DNA of 12,147 nt from an uncultured Bacteroidales bacterium. GTDB taxonomy: Bacteria; Bacteroidota; Bacteroidia; Bacteroidales; Muribaculaceae. This document shows positions 1-8,357 of the stretch, piece by piece; within the stretch, counting starts at the first letter, position 1, and every line of letters starts with the position of its first letter. Location: assembly GCA_900549375.1 (NCBI GenBank), contig URNY01000084.1, positions 1 through 12,147 of the forward strand, given 5' to 3'. The position numbers and the translations under genes are program-made. The notes beneath the pieces were generated by a model. The model worked only from the letters and a program-made list of their open reading frames with translations, was not told the origin of the DNA and ran no database searches.

Positions 1-155
1 TCTATCTCGTATGCATGGTCGACGCCTATATCGACGCCTCGATGGCCCACTTCGACATATCCCCCAACCTCTCGCTCGACTGGAGCCCCACGCTGATAGT
101 CGAGCCCATGACCCGCAAGCCCTCCATCGGGCTCAACTGGGCTTTTAACTTCTAA
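1..155 (+). CDS. DUF5683 family protein, C-terminal end only
   Basis: An open frame enters from the left edge (first full codon at 3) and stops with TAA at 153-155. About 50 residues are visible, including YLVCMVDAYIDAS, FDISPNLSLDW and a terminal GLNWAFNF. The pattern of a hydrophobic stretch with VDAY.DA, then FDISP.LSL, then a short beta-like end resembles the C-terminus of DUF5683 proteins. From memory, in Bacteroidales these small membrane proteins lie next to parA/parB and a lytic transglycosylase. The next gene here is such a transglycosylase, 11 bp downstream on the same strand, so the two are probably cotranscribed. The family function is unknown. The start, signal sequence and most of the protein lie outside the window, so the family call rests on a short tail plus context. 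Confidence 0.7.
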   Translation, partial: YLVCMVDAYIDASMAHFDISPNLSLDWSPTLIVEPMTRKPSIGLNWAFNF

Positions 156-166
156 CACCTACCATC

Positions 167-1864
167 ATGTACCAAAGACTGCTAAACATATTCGCCGCCT
201 GTCTGCTCTGCTCCGGAGCATTCACCGCCGGCGCCCAACAGAAAGCTGAAAACGTGCTCGATGTCAAGACAAGCATCACCGACAGCAATATCGTCTATCC
301 TGAAAGCTTCGAAGCCGACACCCGCAAGATGCTCGAAGGATGGTACATGAAAAATTATATGGCCACCGACGACCGCTACCGCCGTCAGGGCGACACGCGA
401 AACGACGACAAGACAATCCGCGAGCGCCTCGCCAAGCTCCCCACCGTGATCGATCTTCCCTACAACCAAATTGTGAGAAGCTATATCGACCGCTATACGA
501 ACAAGGCGCGTGAGCAGGTCACCGTGCTCCTCGGCCTCAGCCATTATTACATGCCTATCTTCGAGCAAGCCCTCGAAGAACGGGGTCTCCCCCTTGAGCT
601 CAAATATCTGCCGGTGATCGAGTCGGGGCTCGACCCCAACGCCGTGTCGCGACACGGTGCCACCGGTCTCTGGCAATTCATGATAACCACAGCGAAGGGT
701 CTCGGCATGGAGGTGAATTCCCTTGTCGACGAGCGCCGCGACCCTTATCTCTCCTCGCGAATGGCGGCCCGCTATCTGGCCGACCTTTACGCCACCTACA
801 ACGACTGGGGACTCGCCATCGCCGCCTATAACTGCGGACCGGGCGCCGTGAACAAAGCCATCCGCCGCGCCGGCGGAGACCCCAAATCGCATGATTTCTG
901 GTCGATATATAATTACCTCACCCCCGAGACACGCGGGTACGTCCCGATGTTCATCGCCGCTAATTATGTTATGAACTATTATCCTCAACACAACATCAGT
1001 CCGGTGATACCCACCAAACCGCTTGTCACCGACACACTGATGATTTCCGACCGGGTGCATTTCAACCAGATTTCGAAAGTGCTCGATATTCCCGTCGACG
1101 AGCTCCGGGTGCTCAACCCGCAGTTCCGCGCCGATCTGATACCGGGTTCCGCCGAAAAGAGCTACACGCTCGTGCTTCCTTCGCAGCAGATTCACGCTTA
1201 TCTCCTCAGCGAGGATGCCATAAAAGCTTACGAATCCGAGAAATATGCGCGGCGTGAAACCGCCGAGCCGGGCGAGGCTCCGCTAATGGCCGCAGCTACC
1301 GACGCAGCCTACAATGACAACACGGAGTCAGCAACAGTTTCCAATCCGGAATCCGCCGCCCCTGTGGCCGCCGCGTCCGACACCAAAGGTGTTCGCCAGA
1401 TCACTCACAAGGTGAAACCGGGCGAGACTCTCGCCTCGATCGCCGAGACTTATGATGTTACGTCCGCCCAGATCAAAAGCTGGAACAGACTCCGCCGCAA
1501 TGCCGTGAGAACCGGACAGATCCTACGCATCAACACAGCCGCAGCTACTGTAGGAGGCGAATCGCTGGCCGACACTTCTGTCCCCGCCGAGCAGGTTCCC
1601 GCTCCAGCTCATAAGTCTTCAAAATCTAAAAAAGCGAAAGCCGCCAAAACACCGGCGGCTTCCACCCATAAACTTCGCAGCGGCGAAAGTCTCTCGAGTC
1701 TTTCCAAGAAATATGGCGTATCCATTGCCGAGATCAAGAAGGCCAACGGCATGAAGAGCGATAACCTCCGCGCCGGCGAAACCATCAAGATTCCGGGCAA
1801 GGCCTCTTCCAAATCGAAGTCGAAATCCAAATCCAGGAAATCAAGCAAAAAACGCCGCCGTTAA
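167..1864 (+). CDS. mltD: membrane-associated/periplasmic lytic transglycosylase, MltD type, with LysM domains
   Basis: Cleaves the MurNAc-GlcNAc bond of peptidoglycan to 1,6-anhydro products in the periplasm. The 565-residue protein has a signal peptide (about 1-23, ending AGA-QQ; the Cys at 15 follows Leu, so it is not a good lipobox). A GH23 SLT domain spans about 115-270: catalytic Glu152 in VIESGLDP, then GLWQFM at 167-172 and AYNCGPGAV at 220-228. A weak LysM-like stretch lies at about 296-338. Two clear LysM peptidoglycan-binding domains follow at about 412-456 (HKVKPGETLASIA) and 500-544 (HKLRSGESLSSLS), separated by an Ala/Pro/Lys-rich linker. The end is a Ser/Lys/Arg-rich tail (KSKSKSRKSSKKRRR) that could bind anionic cell-wall polymer. 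The start ATG lies 11 bp after DUF5683. The stop shares bases with the stop of the convergent FKBP gene. Family is certain; the exact subclass is less so. Confidence 0.93.
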   Translation: MYQRLLNIFAACLLCSGAFTAGAQQKAENVLDVKTSITDSNIVYPESFEADTRKMLEGWYMKNYMATDDRYRRQGDTRNDDKTIRERLAKLPTVIDLPYNQIVRSYIDRYTNKAREQVTVLLGLSHYYMPIFEQALEERGLPLELKYLPVIESGLDPNAVSRHGATGLWQFMITTAKGLGMEVNSLVDERRDPYLSSRMAARYLADLYATYNDWGLAIAAYNCGPGAVNKAIRRAGGDPKSHDFWSIYNYLTPETRGYVPMFIAANYVMNYYPQHNISPVIPTKPLVTDTLMISDRVHFNQISKVLDIPVDELRVLNPQFRADLIPGSAEKSYTLVLPSQQIHAYLLSEDAIKAYESEKYARRETAEPGEAPLMAAATDAAYNDNTESATVSNPESAAPVAAASDTKGVRQITHKVKPGETLASIAETYDVTSAQIKSWNRLRRNAVRTGQILRINTAAATVGGESLADTSVPAEQVPAPAHKSSKSKKAKAAKTPAASTHKLRSGESLSSLSKKYGVSIAEIKKANGMKSDNLRAGETIKIPGKASSKSKSKSKSRKSSKKRRR

Positions 1865-2433
1865 TGGCAGCAGCCGTCGCCGCAGCCTCCGTGATCGCCA
1901 CAGCTGCCGTGGCCTTCGCCGCAACCGCCGTGATCGCTGCAGCCGCAGCATCCGCCCGATGCGGGATGAAGCTCCCCGGGAGTGGCTTCGCGCACTTCCT
2001 CCACGGTGCCCGCATAGCTCACTGTCTTGCCGGCAAAAGGATGGTTGAAATCCATCTTGACCTTGTCGCCGATTTCCAGAACTTTACCAAGCACGCGGAA
2101 ACCTTCGGCCGTCATCATCGGCAGTTCGGCTCCGACGGTAACCTCCTCGGCCAATTTGCCGTCGCGCATGAATATCTCTTTCTCAAGTTCGAGCACGTTG
2201 TCCTGGTGGCGCGGTCCGAAAGCGGCCTCCGGAGGAAGCGTCACTTCAAAACGATCACCTGCCGACAGGCCGCGCAACGCCTCGATTAGGCCGGGCACAA
2301 CCTCCTGCGAAACGCCATATACCATCTCGTCCGGTTCTTTGGCATCGGCCTCGAAAAGCAGTTCGCCTGTATCGGCATCCGTAAGTTTATAGGAATATTT
2401 CACAAACATTCCCGGTTCGATTTTCTCTTTCAT
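1861..2433 (-). CDS. slyD: SlyD-type FKBP peptidyl-prolyl cis-trans isomerase with Cys/His-rich metal-binding tail
   Basis: Prolyl isomerase and chaperone; in enterobacteria SlyD also hands Ni2+ to hydrogenase maturation. The 190-residue protein starts without a signal peptide, so it is cytoplasmic. Residues 1-70 form the first part of the FKBP fold (VKYSYKL, VVPGLIEALRGL, FGPR). The insert-in-flap domain covers about 72-127, and the FKBP fold closes at about 128-147 (DFNHPFAGKTVSY). The tail from 160 to 190 is Gly-rich with eight Cys (162, 163, 165, 171, 178, 184, 188, 189) and His at 168, 175, 181 and 190, a typical SlyD metal tail. The DNA encoding it holds a direct repeat (CCGTGATCGC at 1889 and 1928). 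The gene converges on mltD. Upstream, 71 bp separate it from the DUF4919 gene; I see no clear promoter there, so cotranscription is likely. No hydrogenase genes are visible, so the metal role is inferred. Confidence 0.92.
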   Translation of the reverse strand: MKEKIEPGMFVKYSYKLTDADTGELLFEADAKEPDEMVYGVSQEVVPGLIEALRGLSAGDRFEVTLPPEAAFGPRHQDNVLELEKEIFMRDGKLAEEVTVGAELPMMTAEGFRVLGKVLEIGDKVKMDFNHPFAGKTVSYAGTVEEVREATPGELHPASGGCCGCSDHGGCGEGHGSCGDHGGCGDGCCH

Positions 2434-2504
2434 ATTATTTAAATTATTTTAGAATCTATCGGATAAATCCCGTTTAATCAGGATTAATCGCAACGAATTA
2501 AATC

Positions 2505-3335
2505 TCACTCCGCCGGAACCTCGTCGGGATCCGGATAATAATCAGGCACTGTCGCGGGTTCGGCCGCCGGCTCGGCCGTTGTCTCCGCATCGCCCGGTCC
2601 TTCGGGGTGCTTGAGCTCATATTGCATCTGAGGCACAATCACATTGAAGTAAAAGCCCTTGGCGGATTTGTCGCGCTTCATCTTGTTTGTCTCGTCGGGT
2701 ATCACAGTGAGATAATCATACCCCGGTTCGATATACTGCGCATCGGTGGCCTCATAGCCGAGAAGTTGCACCATGTCGTATTCATGCATCGGGTAGATCA
2801 CATACCATGCCTTCTCCTGACTTTCGCCCGTGCCGGTGCTCTTGATAGCCCCCAAAAGATGCTCCAGACGGTATTCCCAGATCTTGGCGCTCATATCCTT
2901 GCGCTTCTCTTTGAGCACATGCACCAAAAACGACATCTGTCGCAAATCGAAAGGATTGTCGGCCAATGCAAGCTCGGCATATTTCCGGATTGTGTCGATC
3001 TCCTCTTTCGTATGCGATTTCTTGGCCCGTAGATCATCGGTCACACCGGCATATTTCGAAATGCGGTAAGGGTCGAAATCCTCCTGAAACATATAACCGA
3101 GATAGAAATGGCGATATTCGTCGTTGGTCATGGTGGTGTCGTTGCTCACATATTTCGCGAGAAGTTTCGGGTAATAATACTTGCTTGTCGGATCGAGCGT
3201 CGACACCCTTATATCTTCAAGGTTGGGCGTCTCCACCACTATCTTCCGTTTGTTCGAGTTCTGTCCCGACACCTGCGCTATGGCGAGCACTGCCAAAAAC
3301 AGCGAAACAAATATTTTAATCTTTCTATTCTTCAT
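2505..3335 (-). CDS. secreted DUF4919 family protein
   Basis: A 276-residue protein with a clear signal peptide (MKNRKIKIF, hydrophobic core, cleavage near VSG-Q at about 24-25), so it is exported to the periplasm or beyond. The body has the features I associate with the Bacteroidota family DUF4919: an N-terminal PNLEDIRVSTLDPTSKYYYPKL, a YRHFYLGYMFQEDFDPYR segment, a helical middle (about 100-160) and a WYVIYPMHEYDMVQLLGYE segment near 185. The C-terminal 30 residues are Pro/Glu/Ala-rich and low complexity, probably disordered. No catalytic motif is visible and the family has no known function. The gene follows the membrane-protein gene by 32 bp and precedes slyD by 71 bp, all on the minus strand, so the three may share a transcript. 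The family name is from memory. Confidence 0.75.
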   Translation of the reverse strand: MKNRKIKIFVSLFLAVLAIAQVSGQNSNKRKIVVETPNLEDIRVSTLDPTSKYYYPKLLAKYVSNDTTMTNDEYRHFYLGYMFQEDFDPYRISKYAGVTDDLRAKKSHTKEEIDTIRKYAELALADNPFDLRQMSFLVHVLKEKRKDMSAKIWEYRLEHLLGAIKSTGTGESQEKAWYVIYPMHEYDMVQLLGYEATDAQYIEPGYDYLTVIPDETNKMKRDKSAKGFYFNVIVPQMQYELKHPEGPGDAETTAEPAAEPATVPDYYPDPDEVPAE

Positions 3336-3367
3336 CTTTCCGTAATAAATATTTTTTCCGTCATGTC

Positions 3368-3904
3368 TTATCCCATTCTGTATATGGCGAGCGTCAGCAC
3401 TAACGCCACGCCGGCCTGCATCACCGTAATGGCCGCCGGAAAACCTTTGGCGAGCAGATAGCGGAAGAAATTTCCCGACCCCGGAGCCACCGGAGTACCC
3501 TCGGGAGTGCGCGTATACAGGAGGAAGCCTAAGAAAATGCCTACCACTATTCCTATTATCATCACCGAATAAAGCATTCCCAGACCTTTCACAAAGGAGA
3601 ATCCGAGCAGACCCAAGGCAAGACCGGCAATAGATCCGACAAGAATATAGGCCGTGCCACGTGTCTGGCGCCTCACGGCCTCCGGCTGCAGCATAATGAT
3701 GAACGTCACCACAAGCGTCATGAAGAACCAGCCCGTGAGAATCGTGGCGTTGAGGGGGAGCAACGGATAGCCGTTACGGTTCGCGAGGCTCAGGAGCGCC
3801 AGAGCCGCATACGACAAGGCAGGCGACAGAATCTGACGCCCGGTCAGAAACCGGAACGAAGCGAGCCATAGCACACATGCGGCGATTATAAGGAATATAT
3901 CCAT
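3368..3904 (-). CDS. hypothetical multi-pass inner-membrane protein
   Basis: I do not recognise the family. The 178-residue product is almost entirely hydrophobic, with about six predicted membrane segments: roughly 1-16, 25-41, 51-72, 84-104, 107-130 and 156-175. A short basic stretch (VRRQTRG, 77-83) and a polar loop (YTRTPEGTPVAPGSG, about 130-144) separate them. There are no conserved acidic or histidine clusters that would suggest a transporter or enzyme. The ATG at 3904 is the only good start. The gene lies 143 bp downstream of the PgpH-like gene and 32 bp upstream of the DUF4919 gene, all on the minus strand. No promoter matching the Bacteroidetes consensus was seen in the 143-bp gap, so it may be read through from the rel operon or use a divergent promoter. 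Confidence 0.8.
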   Translation of the reverse strand: MDIFLIIAACVLWLASFRFLTGRQILSPALSYAALALLSLANRNGYPLLPLNATILTGWFFMTLVVTFIIMLQPEAVRRQTRGTAYILVGSIAGLALGLLGFSFVKGLGMLYSVMIIGIVVGIFLGFLLYTRTPEGTPVAPGSGNFFRYLLAKGFPAAITVMQAGVALVLTLAIYRMG

Positions 3905-4047
3905 CAGTAATTATTTCTTATCCAAAGGAGCCCTTACGGACGCCTATATTTTTATAACGCGTTCAAAACTCTTTTTCTTGCCGCCGGTGCAGTCAGGAGC
4001 CCGTTTTAACTCTCGTTAAACCTAATGGCCTGCGTGCCCGAATTCCG

Positions 4048-6117
4048 TCAGGACGGAGTTTCCGCTGGATGCTTCTTAAGTTCCGGATAGGCCACACGCG
4101 AATGATAGATGGTGGCCAACCGCTTCTTGAAGGTATCCTTCACCGTTTCGACATCGCGGAAACTTATCGGCGACTCGCGGAAGAGGCCGTCGGCCTCCTG
4201 TCCGTCGACTATCTTGTCGACAAGGTTATTGATCGACTCCGGAGAATAATCCTGGAGGCTCCTCGAGGCGGCCTCCACGGCATCTGCCATCATGAGTATG
4301 GCCGTCTCTTTCGACTGCGGGTTCGGGCCCGGATAGGTGAACCGGCTTTTGTCGACGTTGCCGTCTGGGCTCTGGTTCACAGCCGTATTATAGAAATATT
4401 TTGCCAGACTCTTGCCGTGATGCTCCGCTATAAAGCTACGGATCACCTCCGGAAGTTTGTTTTTGGATGCTATCTGCAGTCCGGACGGAACATGCGATAT
4501 GATTTTCTGTGCGCTCGTCTCGGGATTCAGTCCTGAATGGGGATTGATGCCATGCTGGTTTTCAGTGAAGAAAACGGGGCTTTCGAGCTTCCCTATGTCA
4601 TGATAGAGGGCACCGGTGCGCACAAGCTGCGTATCGGCCCCGATGGCTCTGGCCGCTTCCGAGGCAAGTGTGGATACCTGCATGGAGTGCTGGAATGTGC
4701 CCGGCGCCTCTTCGGCGAGCCGCCGCAGAAGAGGATTGTTTATGTCGGAAAGCTCCACGAGCGTCACTGTCGACGTGAAGCCGAATATCCTCTCGATTAT
4801 AAGTATCAGGACATAGGAGAACGACAACGCCACGGAGTTGAGGGTGAAGATGCCCACCATACGCCATGAGAAACGCGATAGGTCGCCCTCCACAAGCAAT
4901 TGCATTATGAAATAGACGAAGCAATAGGTCAGCAGCGTTACAAACGCCACTCGCAAAAGCTGCGACCGCTGGCTGAGCCTGTGGATCCCGAAAGTGGCCA
5001 CCATGCCGACCGTCATCTCCATAAAGATGAACTGGAACTGGTAGACGGCCACCAATGCCGAGAGCATCACCGTGACTATCAGCGAGAATATGGCCGTACG
5101 GGAGTCGAAGAATATCAGTATCACCACCGGCAACGCCGCGAAGGGCACGTAATAGAGTCCGTTTGAGATATATTCAAACATCAGGATGGAGAAGACCACA
5201 AACAATGTTATGAATATCATCAGAAACGTCATCTTGCGCAAAGAATTGTAGAACCTCGACCGGTAATAATAGAGGAAAAGATATAAGCCGGCGAAGCAGA
5301 CGAGGATATAGAGGCCCTGGCCGACGTAGAAGTAGGTGCGTTGCTGGTCGCGCTGGCCGTTGTTCTCGAGAATCTCCAGATAGGTGTTGAGATTGGTATA
5401 GATCTGCGGGGTCACTATCTCGCCGCGGTCTACTATCCTCTGGCCCTTCTTGATGACTCCCTGAGCACCGTTGACCGTGAGATATTCCTGATTCAGATAT
5501 TTGGCGTTAGAGACGCTGTCGGCAAGCATGTTGGGAGCGAGCGAGATATTGAGGGCCCGCGCCACATCCCCTTCGATGGCTCCTTTCTGCTGCCCCGTCC
5601 CGACAGAAAAAGCCGAGTCGATATATTCGAATGCCTTGGCCGGAGAGAACATCGCCGAAGCGTCGATGGTGCGCAGAGTCGAGGCCCCGTCCTCACTCGC
5701 AAGGACACGCAGACGCGGCGGCCGCATACCTTTCACTTTGTCGTAAAGGCGCGCCTCGAGGACTCCCCGCCGGTAAGTTTCGCGCAGAAGAGCCGTAAGA
5801 CGCTCCTCTTCGGCACGAGAGCATTTCCCGGCTATGCTGTTGGAAAACCGCGACATGGCCGACGACACCACGCTCTCATCGCGCGTCACAAACGGTATGA
5901 AATTCTCGTTGATGCTGTCGCGCATCACGTGAGCCGAGGCCGAGTCCCTGAGTATCGGCATATCGAAATCGGCCGTGAGCAGCGGATAGCGCCATGGCTG
6001 GTTGAGCTCATAGGTATATGATTGCCTGTCGGCCCGGGGCAGCAGCAATAATATGATGGCTGTGGCTCCCAGCAATAGGCCGAGACGGGCGAAGGTCAGA
6101 TTGCTGATTCTTTTCAT
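4048..6117 (-). CDS. pgpH: 7TM receptor / HD-domain phosphodiesterase, PgpH (YqfF) type, probable c-di-AMP phosphodiesterase
   Basis: The 689-residue protein has the PgpH layout: an N-terminal membrane anchor (about 11-27), an extracytoplasmic region of about 230 residues (28-260, the 7TMR-HDED position), a multi-helix membrane block (about 261-448, six to seven segments) and a C-terminal cytoplasmic HD domain (about 455-670). Metal-ligand candidates are all present: His477 (FQHSMQ), His506-Asp507 (LYHDIGK, the HDIG signature), His542, His566-His567 (AEHHG) and Asp612 (MADAVEA). In Firmicutes this family hydrolyses c-di-AMP to pApA and is inhibited by ppGpp. That substrate is inferred here by homology; no c-di-AMP synthase is in the window. 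Its ATG overlaps the rel stop (ATGA, 6114-6117), so translation is probably coupled to rel. The extracytoplasmic part could sense an unknown ligand. Confidence 0.9.
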   Translation of the reverse strand: MKRISNLTFARLGLLLGATAIILLLLPRADRQSYTYELNQPWRYPLLTADFDMPILRDSASAHVMRDSINENFIPFVTRDESVVSSAMSRFSNSIAGKCSRAEEERLTALLRETYRRGVLEARLYDKVKGMRPPRLRVLASEDGASTLRTIDASAMFSPAKAFEYIDSAFSVGTGQQKGAIEGDVARALNISLAPNMLADSVSNAKYLNQEYLTVNGAQGVIKKGQRIVDRGEIVTPQIYTNLNTYLEILENNGQRDQQRTYFYVGQGLYILVCFAGLYLFLYYYRSRFYNSLRKMTFLMIFITLFVVFSILMFEYISNGLYYVPFAALPVVILIFFDSRTAIFSLIVTVMLSALVAVYQFQFIFMEMTVGMVATFGIHRLSQRSQLLRVAFVTLLTYCFVYFIMQLLVEGDLSRFSWRMVGIFTLNSVALSFSYVLILIIERIFGFTSTVTLVELSDINNPLLRRLAEEAPGTFQHSMQVSTLASEAARAIGADTQLVRTGALYHDIGKLESPVFFTENQHGINPHSGLNPETSAQKIISHVPSGLQIASKNKLPEVIRSFIAEHHGKSLAKYFYNTAVNQSPDGNVDKSRFTYPGPNPQSKETAILMMADAVEAASRSLQDYSPESINNLVDKIVDGQEADGLFRESPISFRDVETVKDTFKKRLATIYHSRVAYPELKKHPAETPS

Positions 6118-8336
6118 ATTCGTTTGGCAAACTTCACTCCCTTGATTTCCTTGAGGTTGCGGCAGATATTCTCAACGGTTTCCACGTTGTCGATCTGCAC
6201 CGTTATCTCGGCATGGAACACTTCCTGCCGGGCGGCGATGTTCAGACCGCGGATATTGACTCCGAGCTGCTGCGACATCAGGCTGGTGATCTCTTCGAGG
6301 ATGCCGTGGCGGTCGATGCCGTCGACGCTTATTGTGGCCAAAAATCTGTCGGCGGCTCCGCCCCACGCTGTAGCCACAAGCCGCGACCCGTAGCTGCTCT
6401 TGAGCCTCATGGCGTTGGGACAACTCACTTTATGGACAACCACGTGCTCGTCGTCGTCGACGAATCCCAGCACATCATCGCCCGGGATCGGCTGGCAACA
6501 GGTATCGAGCCTGTAATTGGGCTTCTCCTCGTCGGGATGAAGTATGTAGATTTCTTTGCGGTTTATCGGTTCCCGTTTCTCTTCGGCTGTCGTCCCCTTC
6601 TTGGAAGCGAAGGGATTGCGGAGAATCTTCGACAGGAGCGACGACCGGTTCTTATTGAGTTCGCGCAATTGCTTGGATGAAAGGTTTATCTCATCGTTGG
6701 CCAGCATCAGATAAAGGTCGTCGCGCGAGGCGAGATGGTAATTGCCTAATATGCGTCCGATGTTTTCAGGCGTATCCTTAACTCCCTCTTTCTCCAGGAT
6801 TTCGCCAAAGAGTTTCTTTCCGCGGTCCAGAAGATGGCGGCGGTCCTTGCGCAGAATGGCGCGAAGGCGGTTCTGCGCCTTGGCTGAATTGCAGAACTGC
6901 ATCCATTCCGGCTGCGGGGTCTGACTCTCGGAGGTGATGATCTCCACCTGGTCGCCGCTGTCGAGTTTATAGGAGATCGGCACAAGTTTATGGTTTATCT
7001 TCCCCGCTATGCAGTGCGTGCCCATCTGCGAATGTATGGCGAAGGCCATGTCGAGCACGGTGGCTCCCTGCGGCAGGGTGATGAGATCCCCTTTGGGCGT
7101 GAAGACATAGATCTCGGCCGAGAAGAGATTGAGTTTTATGGTGTCGAGGAAATCTATGGCATTCGGCTCCGGATTTGCGAGAATATCCTTGATGGTGTTC
7201 ATCCATTTGTCGAGCTCCGTATCGTCTTCATGAACTCCGGTCTTGTATTTCCAATGGGCGGCGTAGCCGAGTTCGGCTATCTCGTCCATCTTGCGACTGC
7301 GTATCTGCACCTCTATCCATTTGCCGTCGGGACCCATGGCCGTGAGATGAAGCGCCCGGTAGCCGTTGGCTTTAGGGATGCTTGTCCAGTCGCGGAGACG
7401 GTCGGGATGGACCTTATGTCCGTCGGTGAAGAAGGTGTAGATCTCCCAGCAGCGTATGCGCTCGAGAGAATCGTCGTCGTTCTCGAAAATCACGCGGACG
7501 GCATAGATATCGTAAATCTCTTCGAACGGCACTTTCTTGGTCTCCATCTTGTTGTAGATGGAATAGGCGCTCTTAACCCTCGCCTTTATCTCATATTTGA
7601 ATCCGGCGGCGTCGAGTTTCTCGCGCGCCGGCCCTACGAATTCCTCCACTATCTCGGCGCGGTGCTGCTCGCTCTCGCTCACCTTCGCCATTATCTCGGC
7701 ATATTTCTGAGGATGCTCATATTTGAAGGCGAGGTCTTCGAGCTCATCCTTTATCTTGTAGAGGCCAAGGCGATGGGCCAGCGGGGCATACACATACAGA
7801 GTCTCGCCCGCTATCTTGTATTGCTTCTCGGGACGCATGGAACCCAACGTGCGCATATTGTGGAGACGGTCGGCCATCTTGATGAGGACTACCCTGATAT
7901 CGGTGCTCATCGACAAAAGGAGCTTGCGGAAATTCTCCGCCTGCAACGAGGCTTTGTCACCGAAAATACCTCCCGAAATCTTTGTGAGCCCCTCCACTAT
8001 GGAGGCTATCTTGTCGCCGAAGTTGGCCGCGATGTCCTCTTTGGTGAATTCCGTGTCCTCAACAACATCATGCAGGAACGCCGCGCATATCGAGGTCGAG
8101 CCGAGACCCAATTCGGAAATCACAATCTTGGCCACCGCAATGGGATGCAGTATGTATGGTTCGCCACTGCGGCGGCGCACTCCCTTATGGGCGGCCTTGG
8201 CGAATCGGAACGCTCGCTCGATTATCTCTACCTTCTTGCGATGATTGCTCGAAAGGTAGGCCCTGAGCACATCCTGATAGGCGTCTTCTATCATCCGGTC
8301 TTCCTCTTCGGGCGACATTATCTTATATTCGGCCAT
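6114..8336 (-). CDS. rel: bifunctional (p)ppGpp synthetase/hydrolase, Rel/SpoT family
   Basis: Makes and degrades the stringent-response alarmone (p)ppGpp. I place the start at ATG 8336 (MAEYKIMSPEEE, 740 residues). The in-frame ATG at 8384 would add 16 unusual residues encoded by a leader hairpin. Domains in order: an HD hydrolase (about 30-185) with His64 and the intact LHDVVEDT at 88-95, which predicts active hydrolysis; a synthetase (about 240-355) with RLRD at 313-316, close to the RXKD signature of bifunctional enzymes, then PKANGYRALH and EVQIRSRKMDEIAE; a TGS domain (about 405-470); a helical/conserved-cysteine region with DTCCQPIPGDDVLGF from 611; and a C-terminal ACT domain (about 664-740). 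All sensory parts are present, so it should respond to ribosomes. It is first in a two-gene operon with the PgpH-like gene and has a good promoter upstream. Confidence 0.95.
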   Translation of the reverse strand: MAEYKIMSPEEEDRMIEDAYQDVLRAYLSSNHRKKVEIIERAFRFAKAAHKGVRRRSGEPYILHPIAVAKIVISELGLGSTSICAAFLHDVVEDTEFTKEDIAANFGDKIASIVEGLTKISGGIFGDKASLQAENFRKLLLSMSTDIRVVLIKMADRLHNMRTLGSMRPEKQYKIAGETLYVYAPLAHRLGLYKIKDELEDLAFKYEHPQKYAEIMAKVSESEQHRAEIVEEFVGPAREKLDAAGFKYEIKARVKSAYSIYNKMETKKVPFEEIYDIYAVRVIFENDDDSLERIRCWEIYTFFTDGHKVHPDRLRDWTSIPKANGYRALHLTAMGPDGKWIEVQIRSRKMDEIAELGYAAHWKYKTGVHEDDTELDKWMNTIKDILANPEPNAIDFLDTIKLNLFSAEIYVFTPKGDLITLPQGATVLDMAFAIHSQMGTHCIAGKINHKLVPISYKLDSGDQVEIITSESQTPQPEWMQFCNSAKAQNRLRAILRKDRRHLLDRGKKLFGEILEKEGVKDTPENIGRILGNYHLASRDDLYLMLANDEINLSSKQLRELNKNRSSLLSKILRNPFASKKGTTAEEKREPINRKEIYILHPDEEKPNYRLDTCCQPIPGDDVLGFVDDDEHVVVHKVSCPNAMRLKSSYGSRLVATAWGGAADRFLATISVDGIDRHGILEEITSLMSQQLGVNIRGLNIAARQEVFHAEITVQIDNVETVENICRNLKEIKGVKFAKRI

Positions 8337-8357
8337 AGACTCTGCGTTGTGAGTTCT

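Noticed and set aside
182..1195. 337-codon open frame opposite mltD on the minus strand
   Set aside because: It mirrors the codon structure of mltD, whose SLT catalytic motifs are intact; the antisense product has no family features.
4005..4020. Hairpin after pgpH (TTTAAC, 4-nt GAGA loop on the minus strand) as a terminator
   Set aside because: The 6-bp stem is AT-rich and no T tract follows on the minus strand.
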